From Alligator mississippiensis (Eukaryota; Chordata; Crocodylia; Alligatoridae), in contig NC_081828.1 in assembly GCF_030867095.1 (NCBI RefSeq), positions 207,458,978 through 207,522,977 of the forward strand: a stretch of DNA of 64,000 bases, read 5' to 3'. The first letter of the stretch is position 1. Every line of letters begins with the position of its first letter. The notes below the pieces were generated by a model. The model was given only the letters and a program-made list of their open reading frames with translations, was not told where the DNA came from and searched no databases. A program made the translations under genes and the position numbers. Below are positions 1 to 11,000 of the stretch, piece after piece.

Positions 1-1235
1 ACTGCCACCTATGGTGTACTGGTAGTACCTTCTTGTGACGGCATACTGCAGTATCCCAAAGCATATAAGTAGCGTGGGTTCTCAATTTTTCTTGACTAGA
101 ATCTCCAAAATCTGCCTCGTGCCTTCTAAAAGCTCTTTTGGCGGTTCGGGAAGCTGAGCTCTGGAGGTGTTGCACACCAGCTGTGTTTGAAAACAACTGC
201 TGATGTTTTGATTGAGGGGGGGGGAGATCTCTACAGCCTGATGAGACAGCAAAGGAGCAGGGATGTGCTTGACAGCTAATAGAAGTTATCACCCCTTTAC
301 TTTGTGGGAGCTTAAAAGGTTTTTGCTGTTTTGGGGCAGGAAATAGCAGTTTGCTTTGCAGGGAATGAAGAGACGATGACTGAACTTCCAGAAGCTTGTG
401 CTCAGCAAGCACGTGTTCTGGAATACTCCCACGCAAGTTTTCCCGATATCTATCAAATATCACATCCATCACCGGGGGATCAGTTTTCAGCTGCTGTTAA
501 AACAAATTGCAGCCATCACAAGTGATTAATTTTTTCTGGACTGAAAATATGCTCCATGACCATCTGTGTGAAACGCGGACTTGCTGCTTTGGACCTCGGT
601 GACGTGGTCACATGTAGCGTTGCAGGGTGAGTACTTGCACTGTAGTATACACAAGTCAGATTCATGCTCTTCCAAGTAAGGTGTCTGCGAGACCAGCAGA
701 TATAGCCTTAGTCTTCCCTCAGAAGCTTTACCATCCTGCTACTTACCATACTGCTAGCTGGCATGCTCAGTTTTTCTCAGTCAGGACTTTAAAGGGAAGC
801 TCTGGAAGGCTTTATTCAGTATTCGCTTATCGCTTCCAAACTTAACTGTCTATTTTCTTGCGAGACTTGTACTGTTTCACATCACCCAGTGATCCTGGGC
901 TGCTTTCTATAGCTCCTCTTACACAGTGGGCCCTATGACTTAAGATGTCTTTGTCTGAACTGGAGGCAATTGGAAGCCTGCTGCTATCAAGAGTGCTTTA
1001 ATAGGCTCAGCATCATACTGAGAAACAGCTGGGGCAAAGGATAACGGGTACAATCAACATAAGGCAGCATTACTGCAATCAGGAGTCATTTTGCACTGGG
1101 ATTTGATTTATAATTAACCTGCTTTTTGCTAGGCTGAGCGTAGACTGCAATCACTAAACTTTCTGTGGCATAAGCATGCATTATGTAACCATCCATCAAG
1201 GTGGATGGCAGGCAGGATCTGCCCTTGGGATTGGG
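1..1235. other. Unassigned intergenic DNA
   Basis: No conserved coding segment, RNA gene or recognisable transposon seen. Short frames such as 331-525 have no family resemblance. Confidence 0.5.
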
Positions 1236-1632
1236 AGGAATGCTTGCCTTCTGCAGAACCTAGAAATGGTGCTGAATTATATGACAGCAGCTAAGTCAGC
1301 ATCTTTGAGCTGTCTCTGAATCCCTTATTCCCTCCCTTTGCCCTCCCACAACCTGTTTCTTCTTGGACACAAGTGATGAGGGCTTCCTTCCCTTTGCGCA
1401 CGATGGAGCTGGGAGGAGGTAGCTTCTTCCCTGGGCAAGCAGAGAGCTGTCGAGAGTTTGCTGCTTCCTTGTTTGCAGCAGCTACGTTGCTGGACCAGTG
1501 AACCAAGCAGTGCAATGCGCCGTTCCCAGCTCAGAGAGTGAAGAGCTATATGCCAACAGTATCCCTGGAGCTCTTCCTAGCAGAGGTAGCTGGGCGGTTG
1601 CAGGCTTTTGCCTAGGTTGCTTCTGAATAAAG
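1236..1632 (+). repeat. ~398-bp repeat, copy 1 (inverted relative to copy 2)
   Basis: The reverse complement of 10603-11000 aligns over the whole length with roughly 90% identity by eye. This includes GGAATGCTTGCCTTCTGCAG at one end and TTGCTTCTGAATAAAG at the other. The alignment stops abruptly at both ends. An AATAAA lies near the end of this strand. No coding potential is convincing, although a parallel open frame (VHWSSNVAAANKEAANS) exists in both. The family is unknown; a solo LTR or a terminal-exon retrocopy are possibilities. Confidence 0.7.
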
Positions 1633-4600
1633 CTTCTGCATCCAAGCATCTAGCACCCAAGCAAGCTCATGAGATGGGAGTGTGGTGGCTGCTGGAGTTT
1701 ATCCCTCCCTCCCACTTTTTTCTGGGGGGAAGGGTTAAAATTCGACGCTCTCAGTTGAGAGCCAGGTTCTGTAAGCTGGCTGGTAGGATGCAACTGGAAA
1801 GGCTGACCCTGTGGGAGCTTTGCTTTGCAAAGGGCTAAAACTCTCTTGGCCCATGACTCAGGAATTGGCACAGCTACTCTTCTCGTAGCCTCTTGTGGAG
1901 GAGCGGGAATAACCTAGAGGTTATAATTAGCACCGATATCATCACAGTGCTGCTCCACTTCAAAGCATCTGACAATCGCTGACTAACCCTCAACCCAGCC
2001 CAGGCAGGTCGGTGTTACACTTGCTTTATGGACAGGGAGGGGAACCTTTAGTTAGACAGAGTTAATGAGCTGCCCGTGGCCACGGTGCAAGGCTGTGTTT
2101 AAAACTGGGAGTAGGGAAGTGGGGAGAGGGAACCAGCTTTCCACAGCACAGCCTGCGTCTTTATCTGTTCCCGTGACTCGCCTGCAGGGCTTGATCCTGA
2201 CTCTCTGCATTAGTTACTTTGCATTTCTCTACAGGACAGTAGTATGAATGGCGCAGATCTTGCTTCATGGCTTAGACCACTGCTGAAGCAGCGCTGAGCT
2301 CCTGGTCGTCCCTTAGCTCGTCACTGGTACTCTCAGCTGGGTACCGGTGTTTCTCAGTGGAGTTTTGTTAGCTCCATGTTGGAAGGGGGAATGTAACCCC
2401 AGCAGCTTCAGGAACTTGGTGCCCTGGGGATGGACTGGAAAGAGGGAAGAGGAGTGGGTAGGACACCCCACCACTAATGCCCCTGTCCTTTTCAATGACA
2501 CGCTCTGTAGTTACTGCTGTGTTGTCAATTGAACCTAGGATGTGCTTCGCCCTCATATGAGCTGGGCCAATTTTGTAAGTACAAGAATTTGGTGCCTGCA
2601 CCAAAAATGAAAAAAAAAAAGGGGGCAGAGGCCAGCTCTAAATTGCACCTGGCCTGTGGAAGGTGCCTTGAAGTTAAGCACTTGAGTAAGTGGCCTGACT
2701 GCAAGGTGTTGAGGGCTCCCTCTGTCCTTCCCTGTCTGTACGGCTAACTGTGACAACTAGGGTACAAGTCCCAAGGAGAAGCTCCAGTAAATGAAGGGAG
2801 CCATGCTGTCTGCAACTTTGGACTCCCGTCAAAGCTCTGCTCAAGCCTAGCAGTGCATGGAGCTAGCATGGCTAAGGTACACCGTTCTGTAGCCAGCAGT
2901 GCCCAAAAAAGTGATACAGTAGTACTGGAGCCAGCCACCTTTGTCTGCCCAGCCTGAATGAATCAGTCCCCCTGTTACAGCCGATCTCAGATGGAAGGGC
3001 CCTTGGCACAAGTCCAGACAGAGGATTGAACTCATTCTTTGCAGCTGTGCAAGATGCAGCTCTGAAGTTTCCATAGGAGCCTAACCAGAGTCTGCTGGCC
3101 CGGCAGCGTGGGTGGTGGCTGGTGTGGTTTATCCAAGTCTGATGTGTAGCACCCATCATGCCCCCCACGACTATACAGTAAAATGTCTGCCTGATCATCA
3201 TGTGCTGGTGATGTATTGATGCCTGGGACAATGCAGAGAGAAGCCTCTATAACGGCACACTAGGTTAACTGCTATAAAGGTTATCTTTATTTTTGCTTTC
3301 AGCCCAGGTTCTATAGGAAACCTCCTTTGTTCCCTCCAGGCAGGATGTATAGTAGATGTGCATACGTGGTTCCACAGGATTTTCATTTTGCCTACATAAG
3401 CAAAGTAAGAGAGAGGCTAAGCCACCAATGTATTGTTACAGGTTAACATACAGCTGAGTAAACAGCCCCTCGCCTGCAAGCCACATAACCCAGCAGGACT
3501 GTTGTAAACCACTGTCAGGATGAAAAAGGGAACTGGGGAGACGGGGAAATCGCACGCGGCTGCTGCGCAGTGTATGCTTTGGCCCAGCGAGACAGAACCA
3601 GCGGCCAGGCCGCTGCACTCAGTGGGTGTTAGGACCCGCTATTCAGTGCCCTTGTCCTTTCTGCCCTCGTATCCAGTTTTACCTCCTGCATCCCCTGTTC
3701 CAGAATAACTTGAAGGGTCATGTTTTTCCTCATGGCTAGAAAACTGCTCACTTTCTTTTCCACACACCTGCCCTCTCGCCTCCACTGACCTCGGCCTGCT
3801 TCTGGGCTCTGTGCTAGGAAGTTCTCGCGTTCTTCTTATGGGGCAAGCGCTGGCAAATCTTGTGCAGTGACTGATTCCCATTTCCCCATGAACAATGTGT
3901 GGCAGCATGAAAAAAGGCTGGAGTTCCTCGCTCTGTCGGCAGGCTATTTTGTGTTTTCTGCAGGCAACCGTACAGTTAAAGCTGCATGCGGTATCAGCTG
4001 TGGAAGATGGGATCGTGGAAATCATGAACAGTCAGGCACTGGGGGCGATTACTCACCAACACCCAATGAAGTGTCTTAAACATTTTTTCCTGATTGCCAA
4101 GGTTTTAATGAAGCAATGTGCTGCTTTAATAAAATAAATAAATAAATCAAAACCTTGAGTCACTAAAGACGGCTTCTCTCCGAGGCCAAGTTAGCTGTTT
4201 GTTGCTCAGATCCATCACCAGATAGCTACAAATAGCTGCTGATTTTTAAAGTTTTTCCTCATTATGCCAGTACAAGAATGTAGTAACCTCTCGTGACATG
4301 AATAGTCCAAGGGAAGTGTAAATAAATAGCTAGTGTATTTACCAAACCCAAAGACCCTTAGAAACGCGTTGCTGTGGTCTTAACTTCCAATGAAAGCAGA
4401 TTTAGAAACTGTTTTCACTGGATGTCACGATCACAAGCAAAGGACACATCTGTCAGGTTACCCGCTCCCCTCCAAGCAGTGTCGGCACCCTCAGAGTTGT
4501 GCTGGTGACGCCTAAAAGTGATCTAAGCTCCTCCATTTTTATTATCCAGATTCTGAGAACTATTAATGAGTAATAAGGGCTGAAATAATCAGATATAAAA

Positions 4601-5528
4601 AAAATGTTTTTGTTGTTTTGTGGCTCAGTGCCATTTTGTAGGCAGAGACAAGAACTTGTGCGTGTGTGTGTGTAGTTAACTGAATGACTATGAGTGCAGG
4701 AGAAGACATGGAGGGAAAGCTTGCAGTCTCCAATGCCCAACCCAACCTTGATGTACACACCTTTAGCACGCCACTTGAAGCCAAGTTGAATGCAAGCTGT
4801 GTCAGAAAGTGTGACGTGAGCCCCCGATTCCCTTGCTCATTTTCTTAATTATTATGTACGTGCAGAAGGTGTGATGCCTTCTAAGGGAGCAAAAATATGT
4901 GAAGTCAATAAATAACCCCTTTTAGCATCACCTGTGTCACACCTAATGTTTCATCTCCAGGAGCTGCGTCTTCTGAGAACCTACGTGTCAGAAAAGGCCC
5001 CGGTCCGGCGAGTCAGCGCTCCTCATGTTAGCACTGCCCTGCATCCTGGCGCTGGTGTTGTTGATTAGCACAGGAGGCCGTCTTGATTGTTAGTGTCTGC
5101 ATTAACACAGCCGACTCTGATGAACACAGAGGTTGGCCTGTGTGGGCCCCTGTGTTAACACCCTTGGTAGAAGTGTGGCGGTGGTTAGTTATTGTGGTTT
5201 TGACACTGTCCCTGCCTGGATGTCTTTGTCAATGTAACCATGTCCACAGCCTGACAGTACAGCAATGGGCACAGGCTGCAGGCTCAGACCCGGAGCCTCG
5301 GTCTGGCAGCACAGCCAGCTGTCAAGATTGGGACTTAACCCTGCAGTGGGTGGCCAAGGACAACTGAACCTCCACTTCCCCCATGTAAACACCCTGAATC
5401 AGAACAGAACAGGACCTGTCTGGGTAACAGGCGGAGCTGATGATCCCAGAACGCATCCCTGTTCCCTCTGGCTTGCTCCTGGACATCGCTCTCTCCTTGG
5501 TTGCCCGGCTTTTTGACTTGGCTCACAT
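1633..5528. other. Unassigned intergenic DNA
   Basis: No gene recognised. A short TG run lies near 4659-4673 and an A-rich AATAAATAAATAAAT tract near 4127-4147. Open frames up to 128 aa (3639-4025, minus) show no domain and look like chance. Confidence 0.5.
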
Positions 5529-5760
5529 GCTCTTGGATTGATCAACTGGCTTTCTTGCTCTTGCTCTTGGATTGATTGACTGGCTTTCTCTTAGACCCTG
5601 CTCTTGAATTGACTGACTGGCTTTCTTGCTCTTGCTCTTGGATTGATTGACTGGCTTTCTCTTAGACCCTGCTCTTGGATTGATCGACTGGCTTTCTTGC
5701 TCTTGCTCTTGGATTGATCAACTGGCTTTCTCTTAGACCCTGCTCTTGGACTGGCTTTCT
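5529..5760 (+). repeat. Minisatellite with alternating 34/37-bp units (71-bp higher-order repeat)
   Basis: The core GGATTGATNRACTGGCTTTC starts at 5535, 5569, 5606, 5640, 5677 and 5711, with a partial copy at 5748. Spacing alternates strictly between 34 and 37 bp. The 34-bp unit ends in TTGCTCTTGCTC and the 37-bp unit in TCTTAGACCCTGCTC. This gives three 71-bp higher-order copies. Translated on the minus strand it gives Ser/Arg/Lys-rich peptide, but no gene is supported. Confidence 0.92.
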
Positions 5761-6753
5761 GACCTGGTTTGACCTCAGATTCTGCTCTCCTTCTCTGACC
5801 CTGGGCACCACCGCAATCCTTGAATGGCCCCAGACCTAGCTGCCTGGTGCCAGCATCCTGCCTGCTGATTTCAAAGTGCATGGGCTCTGCAGTGCATTTA
5901 ACTGCTGTTCTCTGAGCACTGCCCGGATGGTCCCCCGCTGTGGTGATGCACACATGCCCAGAACATTTGAGCAGCAGTGTCCCCTGGGATCTGTGGGGAC
6001 ACCCTGCCTGTGTCCTTCCACTCCCTCTTGCGGATGTGTAAGAGGGCACTGCACCAACCACTGTTCAGTTCCTGCCAGACATTGTGGGCAGCCAACAGGG
6101 TCTGGCAGTTCATTTCCTTTGGCAATGCTCAGTGCTTTGCAAAGGCCTACAAGCAAGCCTGTTATGAGTCCCCTCCAGCTCTGGTCTGCCAGCCAGTGGA
6201 CCTGGCAGCTTTGACCTTCTCGGTATCTGCATAGAGGAGAGCTTCATTGTTTTCTCTGTTCCCATGGCAAAGCAAAGCTCTTCCCGACTCTAGACAGTCC
6301 CTAACCACATTCCAGGTTAGAAATACAAAGACGATGTCCCTCTAATGTACACAGAGATGCACAGGCTCAGCAGATCTCAGGTTCCGCTGGTCGGACTTGT
6401 GGGTAGCCACAATGATGAGAACAGACAGAATATGCCAGTGATTAGTGCTGAAAACCTTTCTAAAGAGCATGCCGTGAAATCTGTTATCTCCATGAGCCAT
6501 CTTGCCCCTTTTGAAAGGGAGAACTGGTTGGTCTGGGAAGCGCTGGTTATTCTAGTTGGCTGCCTCAGTCGGAAGCTACTTCCCCTCTATTGGAATTCAA
6601 CAGTGTGACGGGTCAGTTGTGGAGAACGGGACAGTTAGCATTATTTGCTTTGAGGTCCTGCTAAGGGTGAGGGTCCCATTATGATGGGCTCTGTCTTTTG
6701 AGTCAGAGCAGTTTATAAACATTAGCTTTTAAGAAACACTTGAATGCCTATCT
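5761..6753. other. Unassigned intergenic DNA
   Basis: Several overlapping open frames at 5836-6234 on both strands come from Cys/Ser/Pro-rich composition. No domain, exon signal pair or repeat family recognised. Confidence 0.45.
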
Positions 6754-6832
6754 TAGATTCATAGATGTAGGGTTGGAAGGGACCTAAGTAGACCATCACG
6801 TCCAACCCCCAAGCTAGGAGCCAGCACTACTT
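6754..6832 (-). mobile_element. CR1 LINE 3' end
   Basis: On the minus strand this matches the crocodilian-type CR1 3' terminus (GGTCCCTTCCAACCCTACA, then ATCTATGAATCTA) seen also at 30118. It is a 79-bp remnant. It lies downstream of the tRNA-Gln on the same strand, separated by 31 bp. Confidence 0.8.
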
Positions 6833-6863
6833 CCCTTGGAAATAAAGAAGCTACAGTGTGCTA

Positions 6864-6935
6864 AGGTCCCACTGAGATTTGAACTCAGATCACTGGATTC
6901 AGAGTCCAGAGTGCTAACCATTACACCATAGGACC
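6864..6935 (-). tRNA. tRNA-Gln (anticodon CTG), intact-looking
   Basis: On the minus strand, 72 nt fold as a full cloverleaf. The acceptor GGTCCTA pairs with TGGGACC with one T.G wobble, and the discriminator base is T. The A box lies around TGGTGTAATGGTTAGC, and the anticodon stem-loop CTGGA-CTCTGAA-TCCAG reads CAG codons. The B-box region is AGTTCAAATCT. The body is nearly that of vertebrate tRNA-Gln. No TTTT Pol III terminator lies in the ~30 bases downstream (only TTTATTT), and CR1 3' ends lie on both sides, so it may be a retroposed copy rather than a working gene. Confidence 0.85.
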
Positions 6936-6936
6936 T

Positions 6937-7036
6937 GCTATTTTGCTGGGATCCTATGACCCCAGCTGACTTCCTGCCCCTGGGGCAGGGGGCTGGACTT
7001 GATGATCTTCTGAGGTCCCTTCCAGCCCTAATGTTT
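6937..7036 (+). mobile_element. CR1 LINE 3' end abutting tRNA-Gln
   Basis: This is collinear with the last 100 bp of the CR1 at 55990-57706 (GATCCTATGACCCCAGCTGA through AGGTCCCTTCCAGCCCTAA). It begins two bases beyond the tRNA 5' end at 6935 and points away from it. It is strongly 5' truncated. Confidence 0.8.
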
Positions 7037-7039
7037 GTA

Positions 7040-8410
7040 ACCTGGGTGTCCCCAAAATGAGCGTCCCCCACTCACCAGTAGAAGGGGAAAGCCAGCAGGA
7101 CACACGTGCTGGGGTGGAAACTGCAGTCACTCGCAGTTTCCTCCCACCTATCATGCCTCAATAGAGCAGGGACAGAAAGCGATATCTCAACCAGGTACAA
7201 AATTTAATATAGGTATATATAAAAAGTAGTGAACTAAAATGAGTATTTACAGGTTATAAATACATATAACTCTAACTATATGCACACCCAAATACAAATG
7301 GTAAACATAATGGTCCCAAACGATATGAACAAGTAAATACAACAATAAATGGCACTCTAAAATACAAAGCGTACAGTTAACAGTTAATAAACACTCCAAA
7401 ATGCACAGCATGTATCAAACAATCAATAAGTGCTCAAAAATATAAGATGCAAGAGTTCTCTAATGGTTCCCCTCCTCTAGGGGATCTCTTCCTCCTGCCT
7501 CTTTATTGAGGCTATCTTCTCCAAGTGTCACTCCCCGGTGGGAGACCTGTTTCCCCACTGACCCATGTGTCCCAAGGAGCTGGGTGGGGCAGTGTTCATA
7601 AACTCCCTGGCCTGGCAATGTTTCTCCAGGGAGGGCTCAGTTGCAGGCCTTAGGAGAGTGGCGTGACTCACTCACGTGTCCCAGTGGCTCAATCCTTAGG
7701 AGGAGTTGCGGGCCTGGGCCACCTCATGCATACCCAGGTCCGTGCCACTCTGAATGCTGCTCCCTGTGCTCAAGAACTGCTCCGTTCCTGGGGCCCTTGC
7801 GGACCCGCTGCAGGGAATGGGTCCCAGACCGCCCGGTCCCTCCTTCTCCTGGGTCTTACATCCTGCAATGACTCACCCCACTGTAGCGCTGACTCCTGTG
7901 CCCGGCCTCACACCGTGGATGAAGACCCAAGCCACCTTGCTGCAGCTCCCAGGGTCCTGGGTCCCTCACGGACTCTCCATGCAGCGACGCTTGCACCACA
8001 ACCCGGCTTTGTGCTGGGGTTGGAGACGCAAACTGCCTTGCTATGGCTCCCAGGGTCCCGGTCCTAGTCCCTTGTGGACCCTCCATGCAGCGACGCCTGC
8101 ACTGCCTACTATTTCTATCCAGCGGCAGAATCTTTCGGGCTCTTCTGGGCAGACAGATACGCCCGCTGGGCAGCTCTCCCAGCTCTTCTTGGCCCCAGGA
8201 CCTCTTCCTTCTTTTTCGTCCCTTGCCGACTACGCCTCGTGCTCAACATGCAGCTGCTTATATCTACTTCTGGGGCTCCACCCCCAGATTGAAAATGAAC
8301 CAATCAGGGGGGCTGCAACTGCAGTTCCCAATTAAGTCCGCTCCTGACCCCCCTTTGGAGTAGAGAGGGAGCAGACTCTCCTGGCTCTTCCCCTGCCTGT
8401 CTTTGATAGG
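7040..8410 (-). mobile_element. LTR of the gypsy element (approximate ends)
   Basis: On the minus strand, a purine run near 8350-8365 (AAAGGGGGGTCAGG) is followed by a CCAAT-type box (GATTGG, 8300-8305) and a TATA-type box (TATAAG, 8258-8263). A GC-rich leader then carries imperfect repeats (CTCCATGCAGCGACGC twice on the + strand), and an A/T-rich tail runs to about 7040. It lies on the 3' side of the integrase, where the 3' LTR belongs. The promoter block is shared with 52690-53900. The exact ends are uncertain. Confidence 0.55.
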
Positions 8411-8699
8411 TGGGTTTTGCTCTACCAATCGCATTTGTGGTCTTCTAAGCCTGGAGAGTCGGGCAAAGCCCAGCCAGCCTACCACACGCTCCCGGTGGAA
8501 TCCTTCACCGTCCCGGTGAAGAGTGGACTTTTGACCCAATACTTATTGAGTCCAGGATGCAGAGAGCGATACCTCTCCCGGCACACCAGGAGCATCGTAG
8601 GTAAGTTTCTTCACTGGTTCTCCTCAACAGTGAGGAGTGCTGTGACCTTCTAGGCTCCACAATGGCCCCAGGGACTCAGGCCTCACCATCGGTCAGTGA

Positions 8700-10595
8700 T
8701 TTTATGCTTGCCTGTAAGTCTGAGGTTCTGCAGAAGTACTCGATCCCCCTGACTCAGACCCCGCTCTTACACATGGGCATTGTAGCCTCACTTGTGGCAT
8801 CATTGATATCTACCTGCGGCATCTGCAGCTAACCAGTAGGCTCTTAACCGATCTCTTAGTTGTGGGGCATATTGCCCATGGATCACATGCTGATCGTAGG
8901 CCTTCTCTACTCCAAAACACAAGTCAGTGGGGAGCCACCCAAACATCAATAGATATGGACTAACTCCAGTGGCATCATTATGAGTAGAATTATAAGCATG
9001 CACCAAATGGGCCGGATGTTGACTCCACGTAGCCTTTTGCTCATGCCTTAGGGTGCCAAGCATGTTTAATAATGTGCGATTAAATTGCTCAGGTTGTGGG
9101 TCCCATTGTGGATGGTATGGGCTGGTCCTGGATTTCTTTATCTCTGTAATGCTGAATACTCCCTTCAGTAAGCGACTCCCAGAGTCCTGGCCCTGGTCCG
9201 AATGGATTTGGGTGGGCAACCCGAAGACAGCAAAATATTTTTCCCAGAATACTCTGGCCACTGTCCTAGCTGTCTGCTCACAAGTGGGGAAGGCCTGGGC
9301 GTACTACATGAAGTGGTCTGTTATCACAAGTATGTTATCCTTTTGATTGCCTTCCCCTTCTACTGGCAAAAAGTCCATACACACCAATTCTAGCGGTTGC
9401 TAGTTTTCATTGGTGTGCAAATACGCTGTTCTTGTGGGTAGAGTCTGTCTCTTTACACACCTCACAAGAGTTACACTTTTTTTTTAATGTCCTCAGCCAT
9501 CCGGGGCCAAAAGAACCTCTCCCTGGCCAATGTTAACGTGCTCTCCACGCCCAGATGGCTGAAGTCATTGTGCAGGGCTCGGAGGGTGAGCTCTTGCTGA
9601 CCCTTAGTTAGCACCAGTTGCAACAGGGCCCTTCCCTCGGGATCTTGGATCTTGCGATGTAACACCCTGTCAGTGAGCCACAACTTCTCCCACTCTTTCA
9701 CCAGGAGATGGGCCATGGGAGTGAGGCTCTCGCCAGGGGGTTGGCACTGCGCCCCTTTCCATTGGGCCCCTAACACGTCCCTCACATCAGGGTCTTGATC
9801 CTGTGCCCATCGCCATTCCACAGCTGGCATCTGAGGGAGCACAGCCATGGTCAAAGTGGTGTACTGCACCCAGGCTTAAGGGATTCCCTCAGGGGGTATC
9901 CCCAGGATTTCGGTTGTGCACACTGTTTCCCCTGGCAGCCACCAGGTCTCGAGCGGGCAGATCACATCATGCTCGGACCGTTTCTGGGGGTATCACATCT
10001 TGACCCATGGGTGGAGCCAACCAGAAGAGCACATCTGCATCCACGTTTCGGTGGCCTGCCCAATAGTGCAAACTAAAAGAGTAGTTGGCCAGAGCAGCCC
10101 CCACTGACGTCCCGTGGCATCAAGCTTTGCACCGGTCAGAATGTATGTCAATGGGTTGTTATCCGTCCATACTTGAAATGTAGTCCCATATAGATAATCC
10201 TTAAACTTTCCTGTGACTGCCCATTTAAGAGCCAGAAATTTCAGCATGTGGGCTGGATAGTGAGTCTCGCTAGGAACCAAGCTCTGGCTAGCATAGGCCA
10301 ATTGGTGGCAGCATCCCTCATGCAACTGGTAGAGGATGGCTCCCAACCCAGACAAGCTAGCATCCAGGTATAAGATGAAGGGTCTGCTGGGGTCCAGATG
10401 TGCCAGAACGGGGGTCTTTGTCAGCCGACAGACGATCTCTCGGAACGCCTCCTCGCACTGAGCATCCCGTCGGGCTGCCTGGCAAGCCTGCTGCATGTCT
10501 ATGAAATCTGTGAAACTACTGAGCCTCATGAAGCAACTGCCAGGTAAGCCAATAAGTGCTCAAACTTCCTCCAGTTTCCCAAGGGGCATGTTGAA
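8700..10595 (-). mobile_element. Ty3/gypsy LTR retroelement, pol fragment (fossil)
   Basis: On the minus strand, in the canonical Ty3 order: end of reverse transcriptase and RNase H (about 10595-9993; motifs YLDASLSGLGAILYQ and TDNNPLTYI), the HHCC zinc-binding region of integrase (9869-9471; LHNDFSHLGVESTLT), then the integrase core (9261-8800; IHSDQGQDSG and SPYLLMFGWLPTD). The RT catalytic core, protease and gag are not seen. The element is broken, with several breaks. Integrase downstream of RT places it in Ty3/gypsy, not in Gmr1-type or retroviral lineages with env. The age looks moderate, as the domains can still be read. Confidence 0.85.
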
Positions 10596-10602
10596 CAGAG
10601 AC

Positions 10603-11000
10603 CTTTATTCAGAAGCAACTGAGGCGAAAGTCTGCAACTGCCCAGCTACCTCTGCTAGGAAGAGCTCCAGGGATACCATTGGCACATAGCTCTTCACCCT
10701 CTGAGCTGGGAACGGCGCATTGCACTGCTTGGTTCACTGGTCCAGCAACGTAGCTGCTGCAAACAAGGAAGCGGCGAACTCTCAACAGCTCTCTGCTTGC
10801 CCAGGGGAGAAGCTACCTCTTCCCAGCTCCACTGTGCCCAAAGGGACGGAAGCCCTCATCACTTGTGTCCAAGAAGAAACAGGTTGTGGGAGGGCAGGGG
10901 GAAGGGAATAAGGGATTCAGAAACAGCTCAAAGATGCTGACTTAGCTGCTGTCATATAATTCAGCACCATTTCTGGGTTCTGCAGAAGGCAAGCATTCCT
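10603..11000 (-). repeat. ~398-bp repeat, copy 2
   Basis: This is the inverted partner of 1236-1632. It directly adjoins the RT-side end of the gypsy pol fragment (pol-like reading stops near 10595). That could mean it is part of that element, or that the gypsy fragment is broken exactly at this insertion. Copy 1 has no pol beside it. Confidence 0.7.

Noticed and set aside
4127-4147. AATAAA cluster as a polyadenylation site of RHEB
   Set aside because: It is an A-rich simple tract. No RHEB coding sequence or recognisable 3' UTR precedes it.
5529-5760. CRISPR-like array
   Set aside because: Units are contiguous with no unique spacers, and the DNA is vertebrate.
5591-6061. 156-aa minus-strand frame ending in Ser/Arg/Lys repeats
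   Set aside because: The repeats are the translated minisatellite. The rest has no domain and the frame depends on composition.
7754-8335. 193-aa + strand frame
   Set aside because: It is the antisense of the GC-rich leader of the gypsy LTR.
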